Source: Chara braunii
Lineage: Eukaryota; Streptophyta; Charophyceae; Charales; Characeae
DNA: 53,396 nt
Assembly: GCA_003427395.1 (NCBI GenBank)
Contig: BFEA01000252.1
Location: 291,485 to 344,880, forward strand
Direction of reading: 5' to 3'
The notes under the pieces were generated by a model, which was not told where the DNA came from, ran no database searches, and saw nothing but the letters and a program-made list of their open reading frames with translations. A program made the translations under genes and the position numbers. The first letter of the stretch is position 1. Every line of letters begins with the position of its first letter. Positions 31,243 to 42,176 of the stretch are shown piece after piece.

Positions 31243-32763
31243 ATGTCAGACGCAGATGAAGTCGAGCGAGGCCCGGCTGCAGCGCCGGAAGACTTTGTCA
31301 AGGCCATTGAGAAAAGGGAGTTGGCACGGTTGCAAGTGCCGAAGGTTGACATCTTCTGGTTTGAAGGGGAAAGGGTGTCTAAATGGCTAGAGTTGTTGGA
31401 ACAGGTTACAGGCGAGGCAACGGATGAAGACAAATTCAAGTTACTGCCCAGATATGTCTGGTGGGAAATCTGGCCCGAGATAATGAAGGTGGTTGCTGGA
31501 GCAGGGGGAGATCGGGCCAAGTTCAAAGGAGAGATGCAAAGGCATTTCAAGCTAGGGGATGACCTGCTAACGAAGTCAGACCTAGAAATGTTACAGTGCG
31601 ATGAGTTCACTACTGTAGGGGCTTTCGCTACGGCGTTTGAAAAGATGGCGGGAAAGGTTCCAGGGATGGCAGAGAAAGAGCAGTGTGCAACCTTCCTGGG
31701 GCACTTCACAAATTGGGAGGCCTCTGCGTTGACCAAGAAGGGTGCGCCGGGGAAGAAGTTGACTTGGGCTGCCATAAAAGAAAGCGTGATAGCAGGGAAT
31801 TGGCCCAGGTTGACATCTTTCAAATGCGACAGGCCAGAAAGAAGAGAAAGGCCTTGGATGCCATGACGAGTGACGAACGAGATTTTAAGAAGATGGTAGA
31901 GGATGCGATGGCCCAGCTCGATGCGGCAAAAGAGGCAAAGGCAGCAAGAAAGGCTATGGCAGCACCGCAGGTCCAAGGAAAAGCTAAAAAGGCGGTGGTG
32001 CAAGAGGAGGAAGAAGAAGAGGAAGAGGAGCCTGGACCTCTAAAGTTAACAAAGGCTCAGAGGAAGGCGAAAAACTTGACTCAAGGGGGGCAAGGCTCAG
32101 GGAAGGGTCAGGTCCCGCAAGCAACAGCGCTACCACCCCCTGAGTCGCATGGTCAGGCCGCGCCAGCGCCCTATGGGCCGTGGTCGGGTTATGGACCTCC
32201 AATTCCTTGGCCTGGGCACTGTTCATACGTACCATGACCGGTGAGTGGACCGAATGGATCATGCGTGGGAGCGCCACCGAGGCGGCTTCCTGCGGGTGTC
32301 CAGGGCCTTTGTCTCAACAGGTAAGCCACCCGATCCCGCAGCCAAGCCAAACTCAACAGCCGGCCCCACAAGGATCGCAAGGAAACCAAGGCGGCGGACG
32401 TGGACAGAGTCAAGGATGGAGCCGAGGGCGAGGAAATGGTGGCCACTGAGGAAATGGAAGGGGAAATGGTGGTGGTAATTCCATAGGAGGAGGAAATGGG
32501 GACTGAAATGCGTCAGGAAGTCAGGGTAGTCAAGAGGGTGGACGAGGCTTTGGTAGAGGAAGGATAAATTGGAGGAATATCATTTGATGGCATTGTGGGC
32601 AGAAAGGTCACACCATCAAATTCTGCCATGTCCGAAGAAACGACGAAGATGAGGGGTTGATCAATACCAATTATAATGGGGATATGTATGACAAATTTGG
32701 GTACTACATTGACCCAAAGACCCCTGGCGGAACGAGGAAGGAAGCCCCACGATGAGCCGAGGC
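31243..32763 (+). pseudogene. Gag polyprotein (capsid plus zinc knuckle), broken
   Basis: ATG 31243 (AAAAATGTC) opens a 207-codon frame with capsid-like features (FWFEGERVSKWLELLEQ, then a Trp-rich helix and DLLTKSDLEML). Near 31800 the homology moves to another frame (ARKKRKALDAMTSDE onward, to 32237), then to a third frame with a Gly/Gln/Arg-rich RGG-like stretch (about 32320-32560) and a zinc knuckle at 32585-32626. That knuckle reads stop-W-H-C-GQKG-H-TIKF-C: the first Cys codon is TGA. The third frame has further TGA stops at 32447 and just before the next open frame at 32768. It is the structural protein of the particle, but cannot be made intact from this copy. Confidence 0.8.
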
Positions 32764-32767
32764 AGGC

Positions 32768-33961
32768 ATGCCACCCGCTCCTCCGGCTATGTTCCGGATT
32801 TGGCAAAAAAAAGAGGTTCGTTGTGACATAAGGGTGGAAGAAGTAGAAGAAAACGAGGAAGTGGAGCAAGGAAAGAACGTCGACACCATCAAAGAAGAGC
32901 CAATCATAATAGAGTCTGATGATGAGATAGAGGAAGATTGTTGGAACGAGCCACGAAAAACAAGGTTAGGGGAGGATTGCTGGAGGGAGGTCCGACAAAC
33001 GATGGAGAGAATGAAAGACTTAGTGGCTAAAGTCGGGAGGTACCTCCAGAAATTGACCGATATGTGTGAAGAGGTCAAGGAGTGGAGAGGTAAGAAGCCA
33101 CTGGTGTACCTCGACGATATGGGTTCAGGGTTGCAAGGTGGATCTGGAAACTTACCAGGCGTTACGATTTCAGGACCGACGCCTCAGTCCGGCATGGCTT
33201 ATAGGCCACCCTTCAGATCAGGGAGAGTACCGCATGCTGTCAGGACGAGGGCCAAGGGGCCGGTGAGCCCCGAGGAGCCAGCAAAGGATGTTCTTGAGCC
33301 TAGTGGGGAGAAAAAGGTTGTAAATGTTCCAGGGGAAGAGGAGGATGAGGAAGACAGGTTGAGAAAAGAAGAGGACGAGAAGACTGAGCAAAGGGCCAAA
33401 AAGAGAGGCGCCAAACCTGATACGGACAAGGCCTCGGAAGGAAAGAAAAAAAATTATGTTGTCCGAGTGGAGGAAGGGTTTGACATGGAGGGGATAATGG
33501 ATAGGATCCTTGAAGGCCATAATCACCTTATAAACCTAAAAGATGTCATGGCTTCGACCCTAAGGCTCAGGGATGAGCTAAAAACGCGATTATCTAGAAA
33601 GATGGTGACCATAATCCCTAAAGAGGCGGAATGGGCAGAGGTTGGTACAAAGATAGAATGGAAGTCGGTTGCATGTGGGTGCCTTGATATAGTGGTGAAG
33701 GGAAAGACATGCACGGCGATGGTGGACAGTGACACAGAAATGAACCTCATAAAAGAGGAGCATGCTGTGCGCTTAAGGATGGAGATAAATCGCTCAGACA
33801 ATGAGGTCTTGATAGGGGCAAATAATCGGTCAGTATTCATAGGGACCGCATCATCGGTGATTTTGGAAATCGGGAGAGTGAAAGTAAGGAGTTGTTTTTT
33901 CGTGATGCCTGATCTTGATCACCCTATTCTACTGGGTAGATCGTTCTTAAGTCGAACATAA
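32768..33961 (+). CDS. Acidic linker plus retropepsin-like protease domain
   Basis: A 397-codon open frame. Residues 1-110 are acidic and helical (EEVEENEEVEQ); residues about 140-260 are charged low-complexity; about 290-397 form the aspartic protease. The active-site loop reads MVDSDTEMNLI: the catalytic Asp is residue 320, but the invariant Gly of D-S/T-G is Asp at 322, a G-to-A change that should inactivate it. The later block HPILLGRSFL fits the flap-distal I-L-G-R/M-x-F-L signature. The frame follows the zinc knuckle in phase, so it was the Gag-Pol junction. A TAA at 33959 ends it and homology continues beyond. Confidence 0.75.
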   Translation: MPPAPPAMFRIWQKKEVRCDIRVEEVEENEEVEQGKNVDTIKEEPIIIESDDEIEEDCWNEPRKTRLGEDCWREVRQTMERMKDLVAKVGRYLQKLTDMCEEVKEWRGKKPLVYLDDMGSGLQGGSGNLPGVTISGPTPQSGMAYRPPFRSGRVPHAVRTRAKGPVSPEEPAKDVLEPSGEKKVVNVPGEEEDEEDRLRKEEDEKTEQRAKKRGAKPDTDKASEGKKKNYVVRVEEGFDMEGIMDRILEGHNHLINLKDVMASTLRLRDELKTRLSRKMVTIIPKEAEWAEVGTKIEWKSVACGCLDIVVKGKTCTAMVDSDTEMNLIKEEHAVRLRMEINRSDNEVLIGANNRSVFIGTASSVILEIGRVKVRSCFFVMPDLDHPILLGRSFLSRT

Positions 33962-33991
33962 ACCGTCATACTTAACAAGCATGACGGAACT

Positions 33992-34731
33992 ATGTTCCTC
34001 GTTTTGTGCGATCCGGTATGTGGCAATTACGAGGTTGTCACTTGCAAGAATACAGGGCCTAGAAGTATAAGGAACCGACCCAACCCTAGTTCTTTCACTA
34101 TAGAAGAATCAGAAGAGGAAAGATTGAGGATAGCAGGCAGTAAGGTAGAGGAAGAAAGAGAGCCAGAAACACTGACTCTAAGCCTAACAAACATAGGTGA
34201 TGCCATGGACATAGTATCGACCTATGGGATGGCGGATCCAGAGACTGTGGAAGCCTTGAGAGAAAAGGTGGTGGAACAAATGGGAGAAAGAGAGATGAAA
34301 TTGGTATATCGAACGCTGGGAAGGACAGGTGGAACAATTGGAGCCCAACCCCAAAGTGCAACTCGACTTTTTTTAGGGGTGGGCTCAAGCAAGGGTCACA
34401 AAGGCGGTACAAAAGGGTGGATTAGAAGTGCCGCTTTGTTCCCGTACTCGTTCCTGAAGAGCAAGAAGCTTACTACGAGCGGGAACGAGAGTTGATACGA
34501 CAAATGCGAGAAGACGCAGAAAATGGGTCGTGCCGTATCAACCCTGAGACAGAGAAAGCGCTGATTATAAGGGAGACTGGCTTCCTTACAGCGCAAGAGG
34601 AGAAGCTTATGGTGAAAACCATAAGAGAAAGGCACGCTGCATATGCCTTCAGTGATGATGAGAGAGGTCGTCTGGACGTGGACATAATCTCCATGATTAG
34701 GATACACACCGTGCCTCACGAGCCATGAAAC
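33992..34731 (+). pseudogene. Pol linker between protease and reverse transcriptase
   Basis: One frame runs from 33992 to 34495 (PTYGM, LREKVVEQMGEREMK), then homology continues in another frame from 34492 to 34731 (REDAENGSCRINPETEKALI, ending TVPHEP). HEP-stop-NLR is the usual H-E-P-W-N-L-R lead into gypsy RT, with the Trp codon changed to TGA at 34726. No separate enzymatic domain is visible; it is part of one former polyprotein. Confidence 0.65.
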
Positions 34732-35460
34732 TTGCGAAGCGCGCGATACCCTAATCCAGCTGATGAAGAGAAGGTAGTTAAATACCTCGATGAGAAAATC
34801 TGCACACATGTGGCAGACTACTCGAGTGGGCCTTATGCATCCCCTTGGTTTTGCTTTGTCAAACCTAATGGGACTTTGAGGTGGGTACAGGATTTGCAGC
34901 ACTTGAACGTTGTAACAGTGAGAGATGCAAGTGGTCTCCTCAACGCTGATGCGCTCTCAGAGGCTTGCGCTGAGATAACCATAATATCTCTCATAGACTT
35001 ATATTCAGGTTACGATCAGTTTCCTGTATACCCATTTGACAGACCCATGTCGGCTATGCATACCCCTCGAGGGTTGATTCACATGAACGTCGCACCGCAA
35101 GGGTGGACGAATACGGTTGCCATGGTCCAGAGGCACATGGTGAGGGCGATGCAGCCCATAAGCCCTCACATTACGCAACCTTATATTGATGATCTGACCG
35201 TAAAAAGGCCTAAGGAGAAGGATGAGCAGGAGGTGATGCCGGGAATTATGAGCTTTGTCTGGGATCATGTGCAACACTTGTGCAAGGTCCTGGACCTTCT
35301 GAAGGAGCATAACCTCACTGCTAGTGGGCCGAAGTCGAGGCACTGCATGAGCGGGGCCACTATCTTAGGATTTGTGTGCGACAAGAGGGGGTGTCGGCCA
35401 GATATTAAGAAGACTTATAAGATTCTCGAATGGCCAACCCCGTTCGAAACTATCACTTAG
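34732..35460 (+). pseudogene. Ty3/gypsy reverse transcriptase domain
   Basis: A 242-codon frame (no proper start, being part of Pol) holds the RT motifs in order: ASPWFCFVKPNGTLRWVQDL (motifs 1-2), IDLYSGYDQF (motif A Asp), APQGWTNTVAMVQRHM (motif B), YIDDLTV (motif C, catalytic Asp pair intact), and GPKSRHCMSGATILGFV (motif D/E). It copies element RNA into DNA in the particle. A TAG at 35458 replaces a Gln codon just before VRSFLG (thumb/connection), and a frameshift follows near 35500. Confidence 0.95.
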
Positions 35461-35499
35461 GTAAGGAGCTTCCTTGGAACGTGTGGATTTTTGGAGGAT

Positions 35500-36172
35500 C
35501 TTCATAAAAGGGTTTGCGGCAAAGACTGAGCAGTTACGAAAACTTGTGCGTCAGAGCCAAGATTGGAAGTGGGGAGACAAGTAAGAGTCAGTAATAGAAG
35601 GTCTGAAGAAAGAGTTTGAGGAAGGAGGTTTAGTACTGGGGGTACCAGACCATGCGGCAATGATGACCAGACCTTTCATTGTTGAAACGGACGCAGAGCC
35701 AACTGCTTTAGGAGGTATGTTGATCCAGCGAGACCTCAATGGGGAAGAACGATCATTAAGGTTTGAGAGTCGAACGCTTAATACAACTGAAAGGAACTAC
35801 TCTCAGTTTAAGCGTCAAACCTTGACAGTTCTTCACTGCTTGAGGATTTTCAGAAACTACCTCTTTGGCAGTAGGTTTGTATTGAGGGTGGACCCAACTG
35901 CTCTAGCTGGCTCTCTCAAAAACTTCGCTCCTTCATATCCAACTATCGCCAGGTAGCTAACATACATCAGGATGTTTGACTTCGAGTTGGAGCGAATTCC
36001 GGGGAATAAGAACCGAGCAGACGGACTGAGTCGGGTCGACTGGGACAAGAACAACCAAGGAGTGATCGAGGATACTTCACCAGTTGACGGGTTCCTGGAC
36101 AGTGAGGAGGATGTGAGACTTCACATCAACTCCTGGTCGTTAGCCGTGAGTAACTATGTTACTCCAAGATAA
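35500..36172 (+). pseudogene. RNase H domain of Pol
   Basis: In the frame 35660-35956, FIVETDAEPTALGGMLIQRD carries the first catalytic Asp and TTERNYSQFKRQTLTVLHCL the helix where a Glu is expected (here KRQ, so the Glu may be lost). RNYLFGSRFVLRVDPTAL holds the later Asp. A TAG at about 35954 interrupts before the usual IRMFDFELERIPGNKNRADG..SRV tail, which continues to 36172. The domain degrades the RNA strand of the hybrid. Confidence 0.88.
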
Positions 36173-36253
36173 CCTGTGTGGCTTACGCCTCCAGTGCATG
36201 TACGACGACCAGACCTAGTCCTTAAACCCTATGTTGAAAAAAACTCTTAGGGA

Positions 36254-36700
36254 ATGTCAGGTATGGATTGGATGATGGAGCTGGCTTTAGCAGGCAAGTA
36301 CCAATTACATGAGAACCTGCTTACGATTGAGGATGAGGGGTTGCAGGTGGAAAAACACGAGAAAGCGATAGGCGGGATATATTTGCTGGCTAATGCGCTG
36401 CTTCAAGAAGGGGTGGCCAGAAATACGGCACAAAGTCGGAAAAAGGATTATAATGTGATCCACGAGAGAGAAGATTATGATTTTGAGGAAGGAAAGATTA
36501 AGGAAGCATTTCGGGCAGAGGAATATGAGGGAGTATACATGGAACTCGGAATGATTCTTTCATGTGAAATGAGGGAAACGGGCGCTTGTGCGAAAGTTCT
36601 GAAAATGAGGCCAAATTTTCTAGTAAGGGATGATCATCTGTTCATGAGAAGCAAAGGGAAGGCTCCCAGAAGAGTAGTGTGGCGTCACTCGCCAGATTGA
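36254..36700 (+). pseudogene. Connection region before integrase
   Basis: A 148-codon frame follows a stop at about 36249 (ATG 36254 is probably internal). The acidic middle (EREDYDFEEGKIKEAF) is unrecognised. The end, FLVRDDHLFMR..APRRVV, is the strand pair that normally precedes the integrase zinc domain. Homology changes frame near 36695. Confidence 0.65.
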
Positions 36701-36704
36701 TATT

Positions 36705-37793
36705 ATGGCAGCGCTACACGATGGTACGACAGGTGGCCACAGGAGTACAAACACGACGTATCTCAAAATACACGAACTGTACTATTGGGATGACATGAGA
36801 CAGATGGTTGATGATTATTGTAAATCATGTATACCATGCCAGGAGGGATCCTCTCTTAGACCTAGAGAGCTGCTTCACCCAAGGTATGTTCGTGAGGTTG
36901 GAGCCATCGTGCATCTAGATCTATTGGCGATGCCACAGGGACTAGGGAGTTATAACTTTATCTTTGATGCCCGGGACAACCTCTCGGGGTTTGTAGATGG
37001 CAGGGTCATTCACACAAAGACTGGTGAGACGTTGACCCAATACATCGAAGAATAATATCTCCGCTACCCCTTTGTCTTTAGGTTTGTGATGGACAGAGGG
37101 TCTGAATTCACATGTGCAGAAGTGAAGGCATTGTTAAAAAGGTATGGGGCAATCGCCGAGTACACTACTGCAGCGCACCCCCAAGCTAATGCACCTGTGG
37201 AAAGAGGGCATAGCACCATCACGAATCTTCTTGCCAAATGGACTGATGGCAAGCCCAACCAGTGGCCGAGCTTCCTAAGGGTCGCTTTCTTCGTGGATAA
37301 TATCACCGTCAGAAGAAGCACCGGCTATGCACCGGCTACGTTATGGTACGGCAGGCATGCGACGTTCCCTATCGAAAGCTTCCTAAAGACTTGGAGACAG
37401 CAAGACCTCGAGACCAATCTGACATTTGAGGAATTGCTTGATTTAAGGGCACGTCAGATTGATGCTATAGAGGATAAAATTGAGGAGGCGGCGAGTAGGA
37501 CGGCTGACAGTCATACCAAGGACAAGTTCAGGTGGGATAAGATGGCGAAAGTAAGGAAAAAACCCCTCAAGGAGGGAGACGTTGTGCTGCTATACGACTC
37601 ATCCCTGGCGAAGCAGTGGTCGCGGAAGTTAGATAAGAGGTGGCTGGGACCATACAGGGTCGCCAGTTGTGGTGAGCATGGAGCCTACCAGATTGAGGAA
37701 CTCAATAGGACGGCGTGGAAGGATTGGGTGTCTGGATCGAGGCTAAAGAAGTTCGTAGCTCGAGACGAGGTGATCATGGACCTCACCAGTTAG
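36705..37793 (+). pseudogene. Integrase: HHCC zinc domain, DDE core, GPY/F module
   Basis: The first frame (36705-37055) has the zinc domain H-x6-H..C-K-S-C-IPC and core strand VHLDLLAMPQ with the first catalytic Asp. A TAA at 37053 breaks it. The second frame (37086-37793) has DRGSEF (second Asp) and, 35 residues between, the Glu of NAPVERGH, so the D-D35-E triad is intact. It ends with RWLGPYRVAS and YQIEELNRTAWKDWV, a GPY/F module. No chromodomain follows. The order RT-RNase H-integrase marks Ty3/gypsy. Confidence 0.95.
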
Positions 37794-38009
37794 AGTCACC
37801 ATTTGAGTACTTTATATAGGAACATTAGTATAAGTAGAAAGTATAGGATGTTGTTCTCAATAGAATAGCGTGACAGATTGTGACTTCTTGGATAGACTCG
37901 TGTGTGTATATATGCATATATGGATAGGCGGGTAGCTGGGATAGTTGTGGGAGGGTTATGTCTGTCTCCTGTTGTGTTTGTCCAGAACTGCTTACCCTCT
38001 GTGTGCTCT

Positions 38010-38033
38010 TGTTTTCTCCTCCTTGTTGTGCAG
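38010..38033 (+). promoter_or_regulatory. Splice acceptor upstream of the extra 3' open region
   Basis: TTGTTTTCTCCTCCTTGTTG followed by TGCAG is a strong plant-type pyrimidine tract and acceptor (AG 38032-38033), 24 bases before the ATG of the second Gag-like frame. The preceding 37794-38010 is short, non-coding and includes a TATA-rich patch. Confidence 0.55.
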
Positions 38034-38056
38034 GCTTGACACCGTTTGGGGCAGCC

Positions 38057-40398
38057 ATGTCAAGAGGGAGGGGAGGGGCAGAGCCAGTGGAAACCCCTCT
38101 GGGGGCGACCAGACAGAGGATGCAGATGAGGAGCAGGAGAGAGGACATACCTCCAGTTTTTTAAGGAGGGAACATTGAGTTGTTCCTGATTAAGTTCGAG
38201 AGGCATACACGGGAGTTTGGAGGGGATGGCACCAGGATGTTGAGGGAGATGCGAGGCACAGGCGAGTGGACAGGCCCCATCGCCAACCTTGTCAGAGAGT
38301 CACTAACCTGGCAGGATTTTGAGAGGAAGATACAGGGTTTGCACCCGTCGCCAGTAGGGAGAGATGGACAACCAATTGGATTCGACTCGACTAACCTGGG
38401 GGAGTTCTTATGAGTCTATAACCGATATGTGGATGAGCTTGATATTCCAGGAGAGCAGAGGATGGGGAGCTTCCTCCTGTATGTGAGGCGGCATATCAGA
38501 TCCTTTGTCAGATCTATCGTGGCACCTGCTATGAATTGGGGTAACTCCAAGAAGCTGCTCTGGAACCACTATACTCCAGCACGTCAAGCAGGTGAAAGGA
38601 GGAGTCTGGAAAAGAGAAGGAGGGAGCCAGAAGCAGAGGAGAGGAGGACCTTTCAACAGGGCATGTCATCAGGGACTCAGAGGGAGGACAAGAGGAAGGG
38701 GCACAAATCCCATAGGTACGAGAGAGCAGGAGGGTCAGGTGGTTCAGGAGTGCCTCCACAGCCTGCTCAGAGGAAGGTGGATTGTCCTATGCCGGATAAG
38801 GAGCCAGACCTACGCCATGAGCCACAGATGCAGGAGCAAAAGGAGGATCAGTCTGCTAAGGAGAGGGAACTGGACAAGAAAGAGAGAGCAGCGGGAGAGC
38901 AGGAGTTCAGGGTGCAGCGAGAGAGCAGGAGATCAGGGTGCAGCTCAGGATGAAGAACCTTACAGAGCTGAATGAGAGGATGCAGCATGGAAAAGAGCCT
39001 GAGGAGGTGGATGCCAAAAGTGGTAAGGGCACTCACACTCAGGAAGAGGACCTTCCCTTATTTTCAGAGGTCCGGGTCAGCTTTGACAAGCTGATGGACG
39101 CTGCAGGGAGGTCTGGAGGGCATCATCAAGAGATGGGGGTCAAGTTAATCTCTACAGACCTGCTCAACCTGAGGGCTGTAATGAGGGAAGGCTTCGCAGC
39201 AGCCAGAGCTTCGGATCAAAAGGTCGGAGAGAGGCTGACAAAGGTGGCACAGAGGGCATATGGTCAGAGCGTAGAATGAGAAAGAGAAATTGAAGACCTG
39301 AAGAAGGACTTGGAAAGGCAGAGTAAGGAGATGGAAACGGTAAAGGCGGATATGGTGAAGATTTGGGCGGAAAACGAGGCCGTAAGGCAGGTCAACCAGA
39401 CCCTTAATAAGGTCAATGACTTCCTGAGGGCCTATCTACAGGCACAACATGTCTCCTTCCAAGCAAAGGAGGCACAATAGGAGAAAAGGATACAAGACCT
39501 TGAAGCCGGTTATGCACGGCAGGCTCCAACTACAATAGTGGATTGGACAGAGGTCCAAGGATTTGAGCCTGAGATCAGGGAACAACCCGCAGAAGAAACC
39601 TTCAAATGCCAGAAGGAAGAAGAGAAGGCGGACCAGCAGAAGGGTGAGGAGATTCCCCTGATAGACAAAGAGATGTTGGAGCCGCGAGGGGCACTAGCTG
39701 AGAAGGGCTCAGATGTCGAAGGGTTTGAGTGGAGGATGCCGGCTGGCCTGACACTTGGACAGGAGCCAACGATGCCAGAAGGGAGGCCACCAACTGAGGC
39801 CATAGGAGTTGAAGGAGTTTCACCTACTACAGCTCAGGGAGAGACCATAGGACAACAGGAGGGTCAGGAGAGCGTGGGTCAGACCATGGTTGAGGTTGAG
39901 TCAAAGAAGGATTTGATGGGATGTCAGGAATCGGCTATACCTCAGGATATGCCTCTGGTTGCAGGTCAGTGAGACGCACAGGGATCTTGGGCCACTGGTT
40001 CGGAGCCAGAGGGACGTGTCGGCGAGCAAGTGATGCCAACAGACGACAGAGCAGTCTGCCCCACTTCCCCGGAGGTTCCACAGCAAGAGGTCACGAGTAA
40101 GGCCTCAATAGTCCCGCCATCAGTACCTTCGCAGGAAGGAGACAAGATGTCCGAGAAAAAGATTGGCAAATGCTTCTACTGCAAGAAGGGCAAGCATCGA
40201 TCTGACGACTGCCCCAAGAGCCTCAAGGACGAGGTAAATGGTTTGACAATCAAAGAGTCATCTGGAGTGTGGAGAGTTAGGAATGAAGTCCTGGTTCCTA
40301 AGACTCGTGATGGGGTGAGGGCGCAGTTGTATAGGCAGCTGCAGGAGGTCATGAGTGATCAGGAGCAGGATTCTTTAATAAAGTCCAGAAAGGTCTGA
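38057..40398 (+). pseudogene. Second Gag-like protein downstream of pol, with C-terminal zinc knuckle
   Basis: ATG 38057 opens a former protein of about 780 codons in one frame to about 38953 and, after a frameshift near 38940, in another to 40398. It begins with an Arg-rich tail, then a capsid-like part (GGNIELFLIKFERHTREF, GEWTGPIANLVRESLTW, YVRRHIRSFVRSIV), a charged Gln/Glu/Lys region, a heptad-rich probable coiled coil (about 39280-39480), an acidic Pro/Glu linker, and CFYC-KKGK-H-RSDD-C near the end. Stops include TAA at 38162, TGA at 38411, 39277 and 39970, and TAG at 39478. In Athila-type elements this position holds an env-like frame; here no signal or membrane segment is seen and the domains are Gag-like. 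Confidence 0.7.
40171..40212 (+). other. CCHC zinc knuckle of the second Gag-like protein
   Basis: C-x2-C-x4-H-x4-C with all four ligands intact (Cys codons at 40171, 40180, 40210; His at 40195), followed by a basic K-S-L-K. This is the retroviral nucleocapsid type that binds RNA. It is distinct from the broken knuckle at 32585-32626. Confidence 0.92.
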
Positions 40399-42176
40399 GT
40401 CTAGTATACGCGAGACATCTCTGACTCTCTGACTTATGGTTACTTGTATATAGGAGGATACATGGAGGATTGGATCAGACCCATGTACATCTGCGAGTGG
40501 AGCCAATAGTGAGATGTCTACTTTCGCATTATAGAGTTATAGACTTTTGTGTAAATAAGATAACACTGTGTATGATTCTGATTATTTTTCTCTTTTTTTG
40601 GTGTTGAGTGTTCTTATAATACCTTTGTGTAAGGTTATGGTTCCCTTACCATCTAGAGTAGAGTGACGCTCATGAGTATGGAGTGACTGTCGACTTCTGA
40701 TACTTTGACACCTGGATACCTTGATTCTTTGTTGGATGCTTGAACTCTGTGTACAATACTTTGATTTTTCAACAAGGACAGGAGTCCTTGCTTATTGCAG
40801 GGCCCCATATCCTGTGTGCATATGTGAGTCTCAAACCTTGTCTTTTTGTATGTGGGGTGTCATGCTCACTCTAAGTTGTGGACTTGCCAATATGGATGAT
40901 AGTGTGATGAAATGACGATTGTGAAATAAGCTGATCTGCGCTTTCTTCCGCTGTACTTGCGCATCTCTATCCCAGTGACAAATGGAGCCCAAAGTATAAT
41001 AGGAGAGAGTGCTCTCAAATTTTGAGAAAGAGATGACATGATGTGTTTTGCACAAATGGAATAATGATAAATGGAAATATCACAACCAAAGTTGTGCTTT
41101 CTGTGATACCCATAAAAGATAGAGGAAAACCCAATGGCCGATTGGACCTTCTTAAAATGATGAAAATTGTGAAAGTACTCAAAAGAGGCTACAATGATGA
41201 TAAAGTTTTGTGTGTATGTCAGTCTGACGAGGAAAGACCAAAATGTTTTGTGAGAATAATGGATGAAAATTTCTGGCAATTATGATGGAACTTTGGAAGA
41301 TTTTTGAAAGATGTCCCTAAAAGACGTGTGACCTTACCTACCTTTTATCAAAGTAAGGGAGGTATGACCTTGTGAAATTACCGAGGAATTGGTTGGAATA
41401 GTTGAGAAAGACACTATCCCTTCACGTAGTCCCGTGGACAGCTGGTATGTGATCCTTTGTTTATTCTAAAGGCTTTGGAAGAAAGTGTCAGACCACAATG
41501 GAGTCAGTCTAATGGATATATTTTGTGAGGCCAAGCTAAGGGGCTATACTTGGCATCGCTGGAGCTGTAGAACCTAACTCCCAACAAGGGCCGCTGACCG
41601 GCACAACCTAGCAGCAGGACCATGGCTTACCAAAGGTTAAGTCTTGAAGGGTCGGTCGCCCGGAGAGATTTAGTTAGAGGAAAAATCATTGGGGTCGATT
41701 AAGTGGAGAGTCGGGATCCTTTGGGGTGCCAAGATAGGAAGAATTGCTTATCGTTGCGTAACCAAGGAGGGCACCATCGCTACATAACAACGCGGTGGAC
41801 CGTGAATTTGGCGTGATCGATCGTTCCATGGTGGGTCAAGATGAAGACCTGAAGCCACCTGTGTTAGACTCCAGGATGGGCGTTCATTATGATTGGATAT
41901 TCAGATGATAAGCATTACCATTTTGGGACTAAAGGTACCCCGTATTAAAAAGAGGTCTCGGTTAGGGCCCGCGTCCTAAGTTATGACCCCGTACGTGGGG
42001 CGATGACTAAACAGGACACCCAACGGTGAGCCGGCAGATGTCTACGACAAAGGGAGAGGACTATCAACCTGCTACCTGGGAGCAAATATTACGCTGTAGT
42101 ACGGAACAAAGTATATCCTAACTCTGAGGCTAGGACGTGGGAGACCCAAGTTGAAACACTGGCAGTGGAACGCCAT
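40399..42176 (+). other. Non-coding 3' region of the giant element
   Basis: No frame with a recognisable domain. An AT-richer patch at 40900-41290 has an 80-codon frame of unknown nature. No clear polypurine tract precedes 42177; the nearest purine-rich runs are near 41350 and 41690. The lack of a tract at the expected place weakens the exact 3' LTR start. Confidence 0.5.

Noticed and set aside
41043-41285. 80-codon Lys-rich frame
   Set aside because: Short, with no recognisable domain, in the non-coding 3' region of the element; too weak to call a gene.
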